Shown here one piece after another: positions 15,492 to 24,718 of a DNA stretch of 44,609 nt (position 1 is its first letter; the number at the start of each line of letters is the position of its first letter). Under the pieces are notes generated by a model. The model was not told the DNA's origin. It did not search any database and saw only the letters and a program-made list of their open reading frames with translations. Origin of the DNA: an uncultured Bacilli bacterium. GTDB taxonomy: Bacteria; Bacillota_I; Bacilli_A; RF39; UBA660. Where the stretch lies: assembly GCA_947588795.1 (NCBI GenBank), contig CANPZJ010000001.1, positions 1 to 44,609 of the forward strand, in the 5' to 3' direction. The position numbers and the translations under genes were made by a program.

Positions 15492-16343
15492 TTAACCAAT
15501 ATATTTTGAAACAGTAGTTTGATTACTTAATTCATTATCATTATTTACATTATAATTAGCATACTTTTTATCGCCTTGATATAAGCATAAACAATAATTA
15601 ATTGAACCACCATAACTTTCTAAATCACATTCTTTATATGTTCCACTTATTTTACTATTATCTTCTGTCAAAATAAGTTCAAATTCACCATTTTCTTTTA
15701 ATTCTATTGTACTAATCAAATCACTAGATGTTCCATTATCTTGCCACATTTCATATTTTCCAAATGATAATTTAAAATCACCAACAGAAATACTTTTATT
15801 ATTTTCATTTCCTATTTGGTTATCATCATTATCAAATTCAATAATTGGAACATCACTACTACCATAACTATTATCTTTTGTTTGTTCAAAGAAAATATAA
15901 ACTTTGGCATCTTCAAAATCATATAAATACATTTGCATTAAATCTTTATCTTTATAATTAATTAATTTTATCTCTAAATTTTTTTCTATATCATCAGTAT
16001 TATTAATATTTGTATCAGTTGTATCATAAAAACTAATAGTATTATTTTCATATTTATATTTACCACTTAAATTATAGTAACAGCCGATATTTAATTTAAA
16101 AGTATTATCATCATTAATTGTTAAAGAATTATCACTATCTTTTAGACAAGTTCCAAACAAAGAATTAAGATTGGTATAATTATCATTATTAGCTCTAACA
16201 TTAGTATTTAAATGCCAAATACCTAAAATGTTTTTAGAAGCATTATCATTATCCTTTTCTAATGTTTTACCACAACCTGTCATACTTAAAGTAATAATTG
16301 CTAACAATAAAATTGTTAATATTTTACTTTTATTATTCTTCAT
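15492..16343 (-). CDS. Putative lipoprotein, unknown
   Basis: A 283-residue lipoprotein: hydrophobic signal with lipobox LSMTGC, then a Asn/Asp-rich mature part. Two similar halves are suggested. The first (about 40-150) includes GIWHLNTNVRANN and KYKYENNTISFYDTT, the second (about 187-283) SVGDFKLSFGKYE and TIELKENGEFEL. These are short beta strands of a lipocalin-like, substrate-free type seen in other proteins of this locus (18128-18649 and the end of 20439-21401). Last gene of the long minus-strand cluster; it overlaps the end of 16333-16755 by 11 bases, so the two are translationally linked. Ligand unknown. Confidence 0.75.
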   Translation of the reverse strand: MKNNKSKILTILLLAIITLSMTGCGKTLEKDNDNASKNILGIWHLNTNVRANNDNYTNLNSLFGTCLKDSDNSLTINDDNTFKLNIGCYYNLSGKYKYENNTISFYDTTDTNINNTDDIEKNLEIKLINYKDKDLMQMYLYDFEDAKVYIFFEQTKDNSYGSSDVPIIEFDNDDNQIGNENNKSISVGDFKLSFGKYEMWQDNGTSSDLISTIELKENGEFELILTEDNSKISGTYKECDLESYGGSINYCLCLYQGDKKYANYNVNNDNELSNQTTVSKYIG

Positions 16344-16755
16344 TTAAAAGATCTTCTTTATAACTAGCAAGATAGCTTAAATATTGTTGGTATCCGCCTT
16401 CTTCATCACCATTTTTAAATTTGTAAACATTTGATAAGCAACCACCACAAGTTAATTTTTTATACCATCTAACTTCTATATCATTGCCCGTATTTTTATC
16501 TTTACCAGTTAATATTATAGCCCCACTTCCATCAGTAGCAATATAACTATCATCTTCACTCCATTTTTGATCTAAAACACAATAGTCTAAATATTCACCA
16601 ACTGTATGGCTTCCTAAAAGACCAATAGTGTGATTTCTTTGTTCAATCATGGCTTCCGTAAATTCAAATTTAGAATTACTTCCACCATTATTACCACAAC
16701 CCATTAAAGTTAAAGATAAAACCCCTATTAATAATATACTTAATATTTTTTTCAT
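16333..16755 (-). CDS. Putative lipoprotein, unknown
   Basis: A 140-residue lipoprotein with signal MKKILSILLIGVLSLTLMGC (lipobox LMGC), nearly the same signal as three others in the cluster. The mature part contains a single CGGC motif near residue 107 (KLTCGGCLSNVYKF), which with an earlier Cys (DYCVLDQKW) might form a disulfide or a redox pair. No family recognised. AGGAAGGAA precedes ATG 16755. Confidence 0.7.
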   Translation of the reverse strand: MKKILSILLIGVLSLTLMGCGNNGGSNSKFEFTEAMIEQRNHTIGLLGSHTVGEYLDYCVLDQKWSEDDSYIATDGSGAIILTGKDKNTGNDIEVRWYKKLTCGGCLSNVYKFKNGDEEGGYQQYLSYLASYKEDLLNEE

Positions 16756-16771
16756 AAATTAAAATTCCTTC

Positions 16772-17746
16772 CTATAAACTAAAATCCCCTATTATAGTGC
16801 CATCTTTTTTTGTAATAACTACTTCTTTACCTTCTTTAAAAAGATATACATCATCATAAATATAATAATTAGAATACTTAGGTTCCACTATTACTTTTTT
16901 ATTTTCAAGATCATACAATCCGGTTAAAAGATAACCTTCACTACTATTCTTCATAATAAATATAATTTTTGGATTATCTAAATCAAATTCATAATTATCA
17001 TATTCTCCAAGTTTAAAAACATAATTTCCGTTTGTATCAATAATGCCTTCGCCTTCATCCTTTGTTCTAACTTTGGCATATCCTAATTTGTTAAAATCAT
17101 ATACATAATCATACATCTTATCCCCAAAGACTTGTTCATGTGTTTCTTTATCAACAAAGAAATATTTTTCTTCATTACCTATCCATTTATAAGATGCTTC
17201 AACATCGAAAAGATCTTCTTCTTCAGGTTTTTCTACTTCATTACCATTTTTATCTATATAAATTGTTTCACCATATTCAGGCATGACACGAGCAACACCA
17301 TTATCAAAGCTACCACATTGATAGAAAGTTTTATCAAAAATATTTTTTCCTGTCTTATCGATGTATATGCATTCATTAATGCTACCCGTTAAAACTGCTG
17401 CAATTCCATCAACAAAATTACTTCTATAAAATGAATCATAAGTTCTTTTTTCTGGTGGTAATTCAAATTGTGGTTCAATAACATACTCGCCTTTATTATT
17501 GATATAACCCATTTTATTGTCCTTAAAAACTGCTGCTAGGTCTTCATAAAAACCATAAGCTGTATCATATTGTGATTCTATTACTATTTTTCCTTTAGCA
17601 TTAACATAGCCCCAAGTTGCACCAGTTTGAACAGGATATAAATCTCCATTATTATTAGATCCACCTTTAGAATCTTTACTTCCACATCCCGTTAAACTAA
17701 CTATTAAAACTCCAATTAATAATATACTTAATATTTTCTTCTTCAT
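16772..17746 (-). CDS. Lipoprotein with WG-type beta repeats
   Basis: A 324-residue lipoprotein; ATG 17746 is chosen because TTGAGG lies before it and it begins a standard signal MKKKILSILL with lipobox SLTGC. The mature part is a chain of WG/KWG repeats of about 25-40 residues: ATWGYVNAKGKIVIESQYD, KMGYINNKGEYVIEPQFE, then degenerate units with YIDKTGKNI and YIDKNGNEV, and a last IVEPKYSNYYIY. Such repeats fold as beta structures and are common in secreted proteins of Firmicutes and Bacteroidetes, but their role is unknown. Two of the units keep the Gly-Tyr core while the Trp is lost. Confidence 0.85.
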   Translation of the reverse strand: MKKKILSILLIGVLIVSLTGCGSKDSKGGSNNNGDLYPVQTGATWGYVNAKGKIVIESQYDTAYGFYEDLAAVFKDNKMGYINNKGEYVIEPQFELPPEKRTYDSFYRSNFVDGIAAVLTGSINECIYIDKTGKNIFDKTFYQCGSFDNGVARVMPEYGETIYIDKNGNEVEKPEEEDLFDVEASYKWIGNEEKYFFVDKETHEQVFGDKMYDYVYDFNKLGYAKVRTKDEGEGIIDTNGNYVFKLGEYDNYEFDLDNPKIIFIMKNSSEGYLLTGLYDLENKKVIVEPKYSNYYIYDDVYLFKEGKEVVITKKDGTIIGDFSL

Positions 17747-17762
17747 ATTTACCTCAATCATC

Positions 17763-18095
17763 TTAATAAAAGAATGTCCATAAATTTTTAGCATTACATT
17801 TAGGGCATACTTTTTCTCTATTATCGGGATTATTTCTAATTGCTGCTACTACACCAATGTAAATTAAACCAGGAACAATACCCATTACTAAAAAGATAGC
17901 ACCTAAAACATAATCGATTGGTCTTAGTAATGGTCCGAGTACCCAATCGCCTTCATAACCACAACATGTGCATTTTGGCTTATCATGCTTTTTTTCTTTC
18001 TTTTCATCCTTTTCATCTTCTTTTACTTTTGCCCCACAATTAGCACAAAATTTCACATCTTCATCTAATTTACTTCCACATTCTTTGCAATACAT
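17763..18095 (-). CDS. Zinc-ribbon membrane protein
   Basis: A 110-residue protein. ATG 18095 follows AAGGAGAG at eight bases; a GTG at 18104 is within that site. It starts with a zinc ribbon (MYCKECGSKL...FCANCG), then a Lys/Asp/Glu stretch, a second CTCCG motif, one hydrophobic span (about 58-80) and a C-terminal CPKCN. The four Cys pairs can bind two zinc ions. Such zinc-ribbon membrane proteins are common and uncharacterised. A broken copy of its first 26 codons lies at 31510-31608. Confidence 0.75.
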   Translation of the reverse strand: MYCKECGSKLDEDVKFCANCGAKVKEDEKDEKKEKKHDKPKCTCCGYEGDWVLGPLLRPIDYVLGAIFLVMGIVPGLIYIGVVAAIRNNPDNREKVCPKCNAKNLWTFFY

Positions 18096-18127
18096 TTTTA
18101 TCACTCTCCTTCAATTTTTATATATTG

Positions 18128-18649
18128 CTAATTTTCTTTTAATTCATAGATGTTTTTATATTCTTCTACGCCAATTTCACCTTTCATTGATTCAAAATTA
18201 ATTTTATTATTTTCTATATAACCAATATATTCTTCATCTATTTCATCATCATATGGCTCACCAAAACTAGTCATACCAGTACTTTTTGTATAATTAATAG
18301 TTATTTTATTACCTTCTATTTTATAAGTACCTGTTTTACTAGCTTCCCAATATTCATTATAATAAGATGCCTTATTATTTTCTAAAGTTATAGTTAAATT
18401 ATATCCTTCGGCTTCTGTTCCTTTAGTACCTGGATCTATTTCTATATATGTGCCTTCAGTAAAAGCAACCTTATTTTCATTAACATTTTCTTCCTTTGGT
18501 ATATCGTTTGTATTAGTATTAACATTATTTGTATTATTAGGTTCTTCCTTAGATAAGTTATTAGTACCACATCCAGTTAAGGCTATCATTAATATACCTA
18601 TAAGGAATATATTACATAATTTTTTTAATCTATTTATTTTAATATCCAT
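18128..18649 (-). CDS. Putative lipoprotein, unknown
   Basis: A 173-residue lipoprotein (lipobox IALTGC) with an Asn/Thr-rich linker, then a compact beta domain: FTEGTYIEIDPG, YNLTITLENNKASYYN, GTYKIEGNKITINYTK. It resembles the small lipocalin-like modules in neighbouring lipoproteins. Its start overlaps the end of 18634-19665 by 16 bases; GGGAG lies about 12 bases before ATG 18649. Confidence 0.7.
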   Translation of the reverse strand: MDIKINRLKKLCNIFLIGILMIALTGCGTNNLSKEEPNNTNNVNTNTNDIPKEENVNENKVAFTEGTYIEIDPGTKGTEAEGYNLTITLENNKASYYNEYWEASKTGTYKIEGNKITINYTKSTGMTSFGEPYDDEIDEEYIGYIENNKINFESMKGEIGVEEYKNIYELKEN

Positions 18650-19665
18650 GGACTTGACTCACTCCCATCTCCACTAGATAATTCTATATTTGCTTTTAAG
18701 GTAACAATTGGTTTAATATTGCCATCAACTGAGTATTCAAAACTTTCACCTTTTGTATAAGCACCGTCACTACCTTTTAAATAAAGTTTATAAATATTTT
18801 CACTTATATATTTATAAGTATTTAATTTACTATCATAACTAAATCTAGGTAAATCATAATCTATATAATCAGAATTCCAATTTAAATCATGAGCAATTAA
18901 TGTTTCAACATCACCATAAAGCCATACAGCCCAACTATTATTAATTAAGCTTTTATAATTTTCATCAGTAATACAATCATTTAAACCATTATTCATTATA
19001 TAACTTCTATTAAAAGTTACTTCTTGATTATCTAATTTAATTGTATCCCCATAAGTATGACCAGTCATAGAACTATAATAAGTTTTACTAATACTATTTA
19101 AAACATCTTTCTTTGAACCACTTGTATCAATATTTTCATCTCTCGTGTATAAAGATGATTCAGCATCATATGTTTTTAAAAAATATTTTACGGTAGCATC
19201 TATATCTAGCATATTTTCTAAATCTTTTTTACTAATACTTCTACTTGATATAGCATAATTACTATTAGCATATATTTGCGCTATATTATTTAATTCACTT
19301 TTATAATTATCAACACCAATTTGGCCTTTAAAACGTAGACCTGAATCAATTATAGATTTAGCATAACCATCTAAAATTAAGTCAATTGTTCCATCATTAT
19401 TAAGGCTCATTACTCGCCATTTTTCTTCACCAGTTACTTCAAATGTTTGGTCTTTATCATAACCAGTTTTATTTTTAGTAGCTGTATATGATTTTCCTTT
19501 TTCGGCTTGATAATTAACATAATCACCTACTTTTATTTTCGATACTAAACTATTTTTAACAGGCTTATTATTAGTAGTTCCATTTGTAACAGTTTCACTA
19601 CCACATCCAGTTAAACTAATAAGTAAAACCCCAATTAATAATAAACTTAATATTTTCTTTTTCAT
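18634..19665 (-). CDS. Lipoprotein with DUF6273-like domain
   Basis: A 343-residue lipoprotein with lipobox SLTGC. The mature domain opens with VGDYVNYQ and KWRVMSLNNDGTIDLI and ends with IKPIVTLKANIELSSGDGS then SPWIL. That frame (GDyVny, WrVm...dG, RPvvtL, GdGs..sPw.l) is typical of DUF6273-like domains of Firmicutes surface proteins. Role unknown. It is part of the lipoprotein run. Confidence 0.72.
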   Translation of the reverse strand: MKKKILSLLLIGVLLISLTGCGSETVTNGTTNNKPVKNSLVSKIKVGDYVNYQAEKGKSYTATKNKTGYDKDQTFEVTGEEKWRVMSLNNDGTIDLILDGYAKSIIDSGLRFKGQIGVDNYKSELNNIAQIYANSNYAISSRSISKKDLENMLDIDATVKYFLKTYDAESSLYTRDENIDTSGSKKDVLNSISKTYYSSMTGHTYGDTIKLDNQEVTFNRSYIMNNGLNDCITDENYKSLINNSWAVWLYGDVETLIAHDLNWNSDYIDYDLPRFSYDSKLNTYKYISENIYKLYLKGSDGAYTKGESFEYSVDGNIKPIVTLKANIELSSGDGSESSPWILK

Positions 19666-19672
19666 TATTTAC

Positions 19673-20419
19673 TCACTTTCTTTTTTGATAGAATTGTCCA
19701 CCATTACTATTAGCATATCCAGTACCAATTGAATTACCTTTTTTATCACGATACATTGTATTACCTAGATTATCTTTAACAGCATCACCAACAATGTTAC
19801 CTTTTTTATCCATAAATACTTGTGAATCATGCATTCCTTTAAAAGAAGAACCTATAACATTACCTTTAACATCTTCAAAAACTAAGCCACCGTTTAAACC
19901 AGCATAACTTCTGCCAATAACATTACCATTTTTATCTTGATAGATATATCCACCATTATCATTAGCATAACTATAAGCAACATCACCAAAATCCATACCA
20001 GTATTATTAGTTTCTAAAGATTCAAGACTAATATTAAAGATAAGTTTAATTAAGAATTTAAAGATTGGTAATAAATTAGTTAAGAAAATACTAACTAAAA
20101 TTGCTTCAATAATTCCACTTCCTCCAAATAAGGCAAAGATAAAATAAACTATATAATAACTTGCTTGTGATAAGAAATCAAAATAATCAGTATCACCAAT
20201 ATAACCTTTAGCTATTTTAAATTTAATTACAAATTTAGCAATAAAACGATATACAATAGGAAAGAAAGCACAGATAGGAAATAATACCATATTAGCATCA
20301 TTTTTAACAAATAATGTTGTAATAAATAAAAGTAACATACAGATAGGTCCTGCTACTAAACCATATATTACATAGAAAGAACTTTTTTTAATATTATCTA
20401 TTTTGAATAAATCACTCAT
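19673..20419 (-). CDS. Membrane protein with C-terminal GNVIG repeats
   Basis: A 248-residue protein with about three membrane spans (about 14-35, 43-62, and a long hydrophobic region about 85-120), then a C-terminal half built of short repeats: DKNGNVIGRSYAGLNGG, DVKGNVIGSSFKGMHDS, DKKGNIVGDAVKDNLGN and DKKGNSIGTGYANSNGG. The spacing is about 22 residues. Repeats of this kind usually give a small beta-solenoid. No signal peptide or lipobox, so it is anchored by its spans. No function can be named. Confidence 0.7.
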   Translation of the reverse strand: MSDLFKIDNIKKSSFYVIYGLVAGPICMLLLFITTLFVKNDANMVLFPICAFFPIVYRFIAKFVIKFKIAKGYIGDTDYFDFLSQASYYIVYFIFALFGGSGIIEAILVSIFLTNLLPIFKFLIKLIFNISLESLETNNTGMDFGDVAYSYANDNGGYIYQDKNGNVIGRSYAGLNGGLVFEDVKGNVIGSSFKGMHDSQVFMDKKGNIVGDAVKDNLGNTMYRDKKGNSIGTGYANSNGGQFYQKRK

Positions 20420-20438
20420 TTTTTAAACACTCCTTTAA

Positions 20439-21401
20439 TTAACCTTGATACGTTACATCAGATCTAGTATCAGCAAAGCCATTATTTTTAAAGACTGAGA
20501 AATACTTATCATCTTGACCACTTATATGGAAAATAATATGATATCCTGAAACATATTCACCAAATTCCATACCAGAATATTTTTTTATTTCAAAAGTACA
20601 ATCAGTTGTATCTATCTTATAATCATTATCTTTATAACTACAAGTATTATCGGTATTTAAAGTAATATCGACAAAAGAATTTTTATACCTACCATATTTT
20701 AATGTATATTCGCCTGCAGTAATTACTTTACTTTCTTCTTCTTTAATTTTTGCTTTTACTTCTTCTACTTTTTTATCTGTTTCTTCTTTTATTTTATCAG
20801 TTACTTGATTTACTTCTTTATCTTCAACTAAATTATAAACAATATCTTTAGCTTTAGAAATATCCTCAACTTTTGCTTTAGATACTTCATCTATAAGAAC
20901 ATATTTTTTTTCAAATTCTGATTTTGTGAAATTTTTAGTAACACCATTTCCATAAGCATCTTCAACAAATAAATCAATTAATCTAATTTCTATTTTGCCA
21001 TCTTCTAATTCACGATAAAATATCCACTCATATTTTTCATCTGCAATATTATATAAAAGTTTTAAATCAAAACCATTATCACGGTAAACACTAAACTTAT
21101 AATCAGAATTTTCATCAAGATATACTGTTCCAATAGCACCATCTGGACTATCTCCTTCAGCATCTGATCCTTGTCCTAATAAAACCATAATAGGTTCAAC
21201 AAAGGCATCTAATTTAATAAAGGCAACTTCAAAATCTTTTTGCTCTGTAAACAAACTATGATCGCCCGAAATATATTCAGCATACTTCTCTTCCCAATCT
21301 TCTTTTAAGAAGGTTTCTTTTTTATTAGTATTATTGTTTCCACAGCCTATTAAAGTTAAAGATAAAATACTAATTAATAATATACTTAACACTTTTTTCA
21401 T
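20439..21401 (-). CDS. Putative lipoprotein, unknown
   Basis: A 320-residue lipoprotein with signal MKKVLSILLISILSLTLIGC. ATG 21401 has AAGGAGTG nine bases upstream; an earlier in-frame GTG lies inside that ribosome site. The mature part has an N-terminal mixed domain, a charged helix (about 195-230, with TDKIKEETDKKVEEVKAKIK) and a C-terminal beta domain starting TAGEYTLKYGRYK, which parallels the end of 15492-16343. Function unknown. Confidence 0.72.
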   Translation of the reverse strand: MKKVLSILLISILSLTLIGCGNNNTNKKETFLKEDWEEKYAEYISGDHSLFTEQKDFEVAFIKLDAFVEPIMVLLGQGSDAEGDSPDGAIGTVYLDENSDYKFSVYRDNGFDLKLLYNIADEKYEWIFYRELEDGKIEIRLIDLFVEDAYGNGVTKNFTKSEFEKKYVLIDEVSKAKVEDISKAKDIVYNLVEDKEVNQVTDKIKEETDKKVEEVKAKIKEEESKVITAGEYTLKYGRYKNSFVDITLNTDNTCSYKDNDYKIDTTDCTFEIKKYSGMEFGEYVSGYHIIFHISGQDDKYFSVFKNNGFADTRSDVTYQG

Positions 21402-21420
21402 AAACTCACACACTCCTTAA

Positions 21421-22677
21421 TTATATTTTTTTATTTAATTGTCTATAACTAATAATTATACAGCTTATACTAATTAGTATAAGTGATATAAATACATTTA
21501 TATCATCGCCTGTTTGAGGTGGTATTAAATCATTAGTATTAACTACTTCATTTTTATCTACTTTATCACTAGTAGGAATAGTTTTATCGCCAATATATTT
21601 AGCATTAATAGTAAATCCGCTATTATCACCAATAACTTCATATTCATAATCTTTGGTATCATCTAATTTTAAATTATATTCTATTTGTTCTTTTCCAAAA
21701 GAATATTTAATATTTTTAAATAATTCTAAATCAGTTTGCCATTTATCTAAAGTTATTTCTTCTTCTACTTCATCATATTGATTAATTGTTTTAATTAATA
21801 ATTTACTAGGCCTTTTCTGATAAATATTATTATCATCTAACCAATTAACCTTTATAGGTACTTTTATTCTCTCTGCTTTATGATTTATAGTATATATAAT
21901 ATTACCATCTTCATCGGCTTCAACTGTATATGTATAGGTATCATCGGTTAAATTTTTAACTTCGTCTAAAATACCATATTCATATTCTATTTTATTTAAT
22001 TCATTATCAGTTACATCAGTAACTAAATATTTAACTAATTCCATTATATAACTATATTCATCTACTTTTAATTTTACTGTACCACCGACACTATAATAGG
22101 TATCTATTGTATTTATTCCTTTCATATAGAAATAAATATAACGATAATTATCACGACCATTATCATCATTAAATATTTCTTTTACAGGAATATCTCTAGA
22201 TACATCTTTAACTAATGTTATTTCTAAAACATTGGCATCAAAATTACTACAATATGTAGGAGTAACACAGCCAAGTTGACCCTGCTCAAAAATATCAATG
22301 CCTTTTATGTAACTTCTTGGTAAGTTAAAATCTACCGAACTATCAAATTCAAATTTTAAATTTATATTAGTAGAATTGAAAGGAAAAGATATATTAAATG
22401 TCCAATAAGTATAGATACCATTTTCAGTTATTTGAGCATCTTTCTTGTTTAAAGTTAATTCATACTGTACCGTTTTAGTTTTACCACCACTCCAAACTTC
22501 TGCTTTTAAAGGTATTGTAATTTCATCAGGGCGCATATTAAGTTTATTATGAGCATCAACCCACTTTATTACTACTTTGCCACCATAATCAAAATTCCCT
22601 ATCATTATTGCTTTTGTCACTAGTGGAAATAGAAATAAACAAATTAATACAAATATAAAATTTTTTATTTTTTTCAT
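21421..22677 (-). CDS. Surface protein with Cna-B-like domain and PPQTG sorting signal
   Basis: A 418-residue secreted protein: signal peptide (about 1-23), an unrecognised beta-rich body with one CVTPTYC pair, a Cna protein B-type domain (about 270-365: VPIKVNWLDDNNIYQKRPSK, ending GFTINAKYIG) and a sorting signal PPQTGDD followed by a hydrophobic segment and NKKI. Cna-B domains act as stalks and often carry isopeptide bonds. PPQTG suits class B sortases such as the C. difficile type ((S/P)PxTG), and a class B sortase is five genes upstream in the same cluster, so it is a likely substrate. Its ATG overlaps the TGA of the CHAP gene. Confidence 0.82.
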   Translation of the reverse strand: MKKIKNFIFVLICLFLFPLVTKAIMIGNFDYGGKVVIKWVDAHNKLNMRPDEITIPLKAEVWSGGKTKTVQYELTLNKKDAQITENGIYTYWTFNISFPFNSTNINLKFEFDSSVDFNLPRSYIKGIDIFEQGQLGCVTPTYCSNFDANVLEITLVKDVSRDIPVKEIFNDDNGRDNYRYIYFYMKGINTIDTYYSVGGTVKLKVDEYSYIMELVKYLVTDVTDNELNKIEYEYGILDEVKNLTDDTYTYTVEADEDGNIIYTINHKAERIKVPIKVNWLDDNNIYQKRPSKLLIKTINQYDEVEEEITLDKWQTDLELFKNIKYSFGKEQIEYNLKLDDTKDYEYEVIGDNSGFTINAKYIGDKTIPTSDKVDKNEVVNTNDLIPPQTGDDINVFISLILISISCIIISYRQLNKKI

Positions 22678-23627
22678 TTTTTCAATCCTTTCTTCTCTTT
22701 TTTACTATTTTTCTTCTTTTTATTTTTAATAACTATTATAATTACTACACTTATTAATATTACTAAACCTATAATTGGTATTAAATAGTAATTAGACCAT
22801 TTAAATTTTTGAACATTTTGTTTTTCTTTAACTTCTGGTTTATTTTCTTCTTTTATTTCTTCTACTTCTTCTTCATCTCTGGTAATATTTAAGATATAAG
22901 ATGATTCTGATTTATCTTCGGCAGTTACTTTTATAGTAATTATATTTTCACCTACATTTAATTCATAATCTTTTAAACCATCTACTTTAGCTTTACTAGA
23001 ATCAGTTTTACCACTTATCGTAATATTACTAGTTTCATATGGTACATTTAAAATATAAAAATAATTATCTTTAGTAAAATCGAAATCAACACCTTCAATA
23101 GTTAAACTTTTTAAATTACTATTATTTGATTTTTTAGTTGTTGTGATAGTTGTACTTGCTGAACTAGAAGAATTACTAGCAGTTTTAGGTTCCGTTATAT
23201 AGATAAAACCAATTAAGTAAAGATCACTTGCTTCGCCTGAACCAATACCTTTACTTCTATTTCCTTCAGTTTTACCTTCACCACTACCTTTATTTTCAAC
23301 CACATGCATCGTTTCATCATCTACTGATACAACAAAAGCAACATGACCATAACCTTGAAAGCCGGAATAAACCGCAATTGAATTAGGTCTTGCTTCACTT
23401 CCTACTTGATAGCCGGCATTTGCAGCATTTCGATACCAATCAACGGCATTACCCCAACCAGGAAGAGCAATACCAAGTCGATCATAAGCTTCTTGCCAAG
23501 CAACTCTAGTACATGGAGTACTAACTACACCATTAAAAGTTTGAGTTCTAGGATATGGATTAGATGCAGCATAACTTATAATAGGAATTAATAACAAAAA
23601 CAATATTATAAATAATCTTTTTTTCAT
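22674..23627 (-). CDS. Secreted CHAP-domain peptidoglycan hydrolase, membrane-anchored
   Basis: A 317-residue protein: signal peptide (1-21), CHAP amidase/endopeptidase domain with catalytic Cys39 (TPCTRVAW), His95 (GYGHVAFV) and a third residue near 111-112 (VVEN), then a cadherin-like beta-sandwich domain (about 168-247: LKSLTIEGVDFDF through YILNITR), an acidic linker, and a C-terminal membrane span with basic tail. CHAP enzymes cleave peptidoglycan cross-bridges or stem peptides. The membrane tail keeps it at the surface, suited to wall remodelling where sortase substrates are attached. Ends in TGA overlapping the next ATG. Confidence 0.88.
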   Translation of the reverse strand: MKKRLFIILFLLLIPIISYAASNPYPRTQTFNGVVSTPCTRVAWQEAYDRLGIALPGWGNAVDWYRNAANAGYQVGSEARPNSIAVYSGFQGYGHVAFVVSVDDETMHVVENKGSGEGKTEGNRSKGIGSGEASDLYLIGFIYITEPKTASNSSSSASTTITTTKKSNNSNLKSLTIEGVDFDFTKDNYFYILNVPYETSNITISGKTDSSKAKVDGLKDYELNVGENIITIKVTAEDKSESSYILNITRDEEEVEEIKEENKPEVKEKQNVQKFKWSNYYLIPIIGLVILISVVIIIVIKNKKKKNSKKEKKGLKK

Positions 23628-23630
23628 ACA

Positions 23631-24653
23631 TTACCACCGATCACAAACTAAATTATATTCTTCACATAATTTTTCGGATAAAAGACCTGCTTCATATTTA
23701 CCATAAACACCATAACCAGGAAATACTACTTTAATAGAGCCACTTAAAGCACTAGAAATCTCAGAATCTAAACCATCTCTTACACTTTTCATTCCATTAT
23801 ATAAAGTTGTAAATGGTGTTTTACTAACAGTTATATATTCATATTTATAATCAACACTATGATTTTCACTATAATTTTGAAATTGACTACCAACAATTGG
23901 TGTAAATTTAACTCCCTTATATGTTTTATTTTTAATATTATTTAATATTGTTTTAGCATTATTTTCTTTGGCTGTATCAAATTGTAATTTATCAAAAGCT
24001 GCATACCATTCATCTATTCGTAAATCTAGTCCTTGACTAGCAGGATCTTCATCTTCCCAAGAAAGTTCTATACGACTTTTACCAGCAAGACTTGGAAAAA
24101 CATCACCTAAATTTGTAATAAAATAATAACCAGTAGGTTGGGTATAATTTTCGTAATCAATAGATGTTGTCATATTTTCATTTAAATTTATTTTATCAAT
24201 AGTTGAAGTATATTTAGTACTATTACTACTAGATGTATTTTTGCTACTACTAGAACTACTTGTTGAAGATTTATCTTCTTCTTTTTTCCAAGTAGCTGTT
24301 AATGTTATATTTTCATTTATTTCTGTTTGAAAATCAAAATCTTCTTCGTTTATTTTCCAACTTACAAATTCATAACCAGTTCTTTTGGGATCTTCTGGTT
24401 TAGTTATTTTTTCTCCCTTTTTAACAGTAATACTTTCTACAACAGATCCACCATTAGGATTAAAAGTAACTTTATATTCTTCTACTTCTTCTGTTTGTTT
24501 ATCTTTTTCCTTTTCTTCTATTTTTGGTGTATTATCATTATTATTTTTCTTACTATTTAAGTAAAGAATTGTACATGTGGTACCAATAGCAGCTAAAATT
24601 AAAATAATAATAACAGTTATTATAAATTTTTTATTTTTAAATAATTTTTTCAT
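23631..24653 (-). CDS. Membrane-anchored protein with InlB B-repeat-like domain
   Basis: A 340-residue protein. ATG 24653 (MKKLFKNKKF) is preferred, with GGATGTG upstream; an earlier ATG at 24668 is possible. One N-terminal span (about 11-33), an acidic linker, then one Listeria-Bacteroides/InlB B-repeat (about 60-125: VTFNPNGGSVVE, GYEFVSWKIN, ITLTATW). A Ser-rich stretch follows, then a C-terminal domain of about 190 residues with several Trp/Tyr and two late Cys. That domain is not recognised. The gene lies between a CAP and a CHAP gene, suggesting a shared cell-envelope role. Confidence 0.75.
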   Translation of the reverse strand: MKKLFKNKKFIITVIIILILAAIGTTCTILYLNSKKNNNDNTPKIEEKEKDKQTEEVEEYKVTFNPNGGSVVESITVKKGEKITKPEDPKRTGYEFVSWKINEEDFDFQTEINENITLTATWKKEEDKSSTSSSSSSKNTSSSNSTKYTSTIDKINLNENMTTSIDYENYTQPTGYYFITNLGDVFPSLAGKSRIELSWEDEDPASQGLDLRIDEWYAAFDKLQFDTAKENNAKTILNNIKNKTYKGVKFTPIVGSQFQNYSENHSVDYKYEYITVSKTPFTTLYNGMKSVRDGLDSEISSALSGSIKVVFPGYGVYGKYEAGLLSEKLCEEYNLVCDRW

Positions 24654-24718
24654 ATATATCACATCCATTTTTTTTGTATTGTTTTAAATAATTCTTTCAT
24701 TACATCATCTTTTAAATT

